DNA of 64,000 nt, from assembly GCA_033852175.1 (NCBI GenBank), contig JAWSUY010000042.1, positions 72,524-136,523 of the forward strand. The letters are read 5' to 3'. The first letter of the stretch is position 1; each line of letters starts with the position of its first letter. The translations under genes were made by a program, and so were the position numbers. Below are positions 62,084 through 64,000 of this stretch, in pieces. The notes under the pieces are model-generated. The model ran no database searches and was not told the origin of the DNA. It saw only the letters and a program-made list of their open reading frames with translations. Source of the DNA: Agarilytica sp033852175. Its GTDB lineage: Bacteria > Pseudomonadota > Gammaproteobacteria > Pseudomonadales > Cellvibrionaceae.

Positions 62084-62470
62084 ATGATTTATTCCGGAAG
62101 CTGCCACTGCCAAAAAGTACGGTTTGAGGTAGAAGCGCCAGAAAACTTAGAAGTCGAACTCTGCAATTGTTCGATTTGTAAAAAATCAGGATTTCTACAT
62201 TTAATCGTTCCCCTGAGCAAATTTACAATTACCTCCGGCGAAGAACAGCTCAACACATACACGTTTAACACAGGTGTGGCACAACATACCTTTTGCCACA
62301 CCTGCGGAATAAAACCTTTTTATATCCCACGATCCAATCCTGACGGCATCGACGTCAACGTAAATTGTTTCGATACCCAAGGGAGCTCTATCGCTATTAC
62401 GGAGTTTGATGGCGCTAATAGCTGGGAAAAAGATGCCGGCAGGCTTACACACAAAAGCAAAACCAATTAG
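62084..62470 (+). CDS. GFA-family protein (CENP-V/GFA zinc protein)
   Basis: Small zinc-binding protein of 128 residues. Ligands are arranged as GSCHCQKVRFEV, then CNCSICKKSGF, then CHTCGIKPFYIPRSNP, the normal GFA pattern. The family was named for glutathione-dependent formaldehyde activation, but most members have unknown function. It starts 33 bases after the kinase gene and may be cotranscribed with it. Confidence 0.85.
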   Translation: MIYSGSCHCQKVRFEVEAPENLEVELCNCSICKKSGFLHLIVPLSKFTITSGEEQLNTYTFNTGVAQHTFCHTCGIKPFYIPRSNPDGIDVNVNCFDTQGSSIAITEFDGANSWEKDAGRLTHKSKTN

Positions 62471-62682
62471 CCCTAACCAACTCTTTAATAAGCCACACCC
62501 CAAAGCCAACAAAACATAGCTGACAGAATATTTCCTATTACAGAAACAGAAAACCAAAAAACCAAAAAACATATGCGTGGCACGCCCCCCACACCTAACA
62601 GAACCTCAACCCCATTAAAAGCATGATACAAAGCATATATCACCGCCCACCAATCTAAACAAAGAAGGCGTCCTACCCAGGG

Positions 62683-63642
62683 CTACAATACGATCCTCTC
62701 ACTCCGAGATCGCCTAACCCAACGATCCCAATCATCCTGCATAACTCGCAAACCGCCAACATAATGCTCATCCGCTGGATAAGCGCTAAGAATATTACTG
62801 CCCCGCTCATAAATATGAACCAAACGAGTAATAAAACTTTTGCCCGTTTTTTGTGACAAAAACATGCGAACCAACTCCCCTGCATGAACTTGATTCGGGC
62901 TTCGACCTTGTCGCTGCTGCTCTCGAAATTTCGTACTCGTTAACGACAAGAATTTCTTTACATTCAACATACGTCCCTGTTCATCAAACCAGCTCAACGA
63001 GCTATAGTTTTCCTCATGAGGGCCAACGTAGAAACCCTCACCTTCAGCGCTGCCCTCAACCCCAACAACCTCCATATTTTCTGCCAAGCCCTCATTTAAC
63101 CAGGAAGGGATAAACGGTGTTAACGTATCGACAATCGCATGACTCGTCTCATGCTTTATCGTAAAAAATGTCCGAAATCGCTCTGACACATTCAAGTAAA
63201 GAACGATCTCATTAGTCGACGAAAAATAAATACCTCGAGAGTGCTTACCGTTTGTTTGATACTTGCTCGAAGTATACTTTTCGTAATCGTTTTTCATTTC
63301 AAACAGGCGAATTTTGACGGGAACAGTTTTATAAATATCGAAATAAAGGGATTTATCGTAGAACTGATATACATTATTAACGTCTTTTTTAATCTGCGCC
63401 CTTTCTTTGGCCGTTAGAATTCCATTAATATCATTAATTTCAATCTCGAAGGTTTTCCATGTGGGTTTATGAGACCTAACCTGCACCTCCTTCTGGTTAA
63501 CACCTTCAAGCTTGCGATCGCCATAATGCATTTTCCCAGAGGCATCCTTCCAGCTATATATTTCTGCCATTACCGCTGACGATAAACACAAACACAAAAA
63601 CAAACACACCAACTTTCGAGAACCACCACCCAAATCGTCCAT
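62683..63642 (-). CDS. DUF4124 protein with zinc-metallopeptidase-like domain
   Basis: Exported protein of 319 residues: signal peptide (LVCLFLCLCLSSAVMA), then a DUF4124 unit (IYSWKDASGKMHYGDR), then a gluzincin-like domain. HETSH (164-168) matches HExxH and WLNEGLAE supplies the likely third ligand Glu184, as in related peptidases annotated with DUF1570. Strong ribosome-binding site GGGAGGG lies five bases before the ATG. A possible short ORF sits just upstream. Periplasmic proteolysis is inferred; no substrate is suggested. Confidence 0.8.
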   Translation of the reverse strand: MDDLGGGSRKLVCLFLCLCLSSAVMAEIYSWKDASGKMHYGDRKLEGVNQKEVQVRSHKPTWKTFEIEINDINGILTAKERAQIKKDVNNVYQFYDKSLYFDIYKTVPVKIRLFEMKNDYEKYTSSKYQTNGKHSRGIYFSSTNEIVLYLNVSERFRTFFTIKHETSHAIVDTLTPFIPSWLNEGLAENMEVVGVEGSAEGEGFYVGPHEENYSSLSWFDEQGRMLNVKKFLSLTSTKFREQQRQGRSPNQVHAGELVRMFLSQKTGKSFITRLVHIYERGSNILSAYPADEHYVGGLRVMQDDWDRWVRRSRSERIVL

Positions 63643-64000
63643 TAAACCCTCCCTAACTTAACCATTTTCCGAGAAACCAAAACCCATATAGAAAGCAAGC
63701 AACCCGGTACAATTCATTTTTCCGCAACAAGCACAGCATAATATCGCCAGAAACGTAAAGTCGCCAGAAAGCAGAAAGAAATCATTATTTGTAATAAGCT
63801 CCTTGAAATCCATTACCAACGCCTCAAATACAATCAGCCACAACGTTTTTGGCCGCACAAACAAGGAAAAACGCTAAGGGATTGAAACAAATGACAGAAA
63901 TTGAAAGACTGACAAAAGACAAGGCATGAAAAAATGTAACAGCAAGCGCTTTTACACTATGTGACATATTGACTATAAAGGGAAAATTGGGGTGAGCGAC
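63643..64000. other. Right-end region without a firm gene
   Basis: About 360 bases after the DUF4124 gene start. It contains the weak Cys-rich ORF listed separately and a few very short frames on the plus strand; I see no other gene. Confidence 0.45.
63658..63813 (-). CDS. Possible Cys-rich small protein upstream of the metalloprotease gene
   Basis: Frame of 51 codons from ATG 63813 with GAGG seven to eight bases upstream. The product has a hydrophobic segment and five Cys in ILCCACCGKMNC, and ends 15 bases before the DUF4124 gene. Size and composition leave this open: it could be a short membrane protein, a leader peptide or chance. Confidence 0.3.
   Translation of the reverse strand: MDFKELITNNDFFLLSGDFTFLAILCCACCGKMNCTGLLAFYMGFGFSENG

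Noticed and set aside
1..64000. tRNA genes, CRISPR arrays, insertion sequences and prophage modules
   Set aside because: No T-loop-like GTTCGANTC with matching acceptor ends, no regularly spaced direct repeats with unique spacers, and no transposase or integrase proteins were seen by reading; a tRNA scan would be decisive.

Overview
The window is a dense, chromosome-like stretch of a Gram-negative, probably marine gammaproteobacterium. Three things suggest this. The gene order mltD / gloB / methyltransferase / rnhA / dnaQ and fimL / nudC resembles Pseudomonas (from memory). There is a full Mrp-type Na+/H+ antiporter operon. There are also surface lipoproteins with Pro-Thr linkers, PKD repeats and a fibro-slime domain of the kind seen in Cellvibrionales/Teredinibacter-like marine bacteria. 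Genus cannot be settled from the sequence alone. I saw no tRNA, rRNA, CRISPR array, insertion sequence or prophage.

Layout. 1-12.5 kb is an accessory-looking zone rich in duplicated genes: the 3' part of a KefB-type antiporter, three orphan solute-binding-like proteins sharing a CC[IV]TS motif, two tandem exported MetX-like hydrolases, a MmcQ/YjbR protein, succinate-semialdehyde dehydrogenase and two HSL-type esterases. It contains about 1 kb with no genes (9.5-10.5 kb). 12.6-31.3 kb is a housekeeping block: sohB, a membrane protein, nudC, fimL, a nine-gene Mrp antiporter operon (E-F-G-DUF4040/B-C-D-D-small-D), dnaQ, rnhA, a methyltransferase, and divergently gloB and mltD, then an HDOD protein. 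31.5-40.1 kb is catabolic: an isoprenylcysteine-methyltransferase-like protein, an alpha/beta hydrolase-thiolase-SDR operon, and a methylcitrate operon (GntR regulator-prpB-prpC-prpD). The prp operon is preceded by a readable sigma70 promoter with ATTGTC-type palindromes.

40.6-48 kb holds an internally duplicated methyltransferase-like protein, a bactofilin, and a very large surface lipoprotein (propeller-like N-terminus, PT-repeat linker, seven PKD repeats, fibro-slime C-terminus). 48.6-58 kb is a nine-gene overlapping operon encoding one MotA/TolQ/ExbB channel, two ExbD/TolR proteins, a TonB/AgmX-type transducer, three TPR proteins (two of them lipoproteins) and two small exported proteins. 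Three outer-membrane beta-barrel genes follow (58.3-60.3 kb). This set matches the parts list of the Myxococcus Agl-Glt gliding/force-transduction complex and is the best candidate for a little-described system in this window.

60.6-64 kb has a histidine kinase with a degenerate ATP-binding domain, a GFA-family protein, a DUF4124 metalloprotease-like protein and a possible Cys-rich small ORF.

All functional statements are read from motifs and context. No database search was possible.
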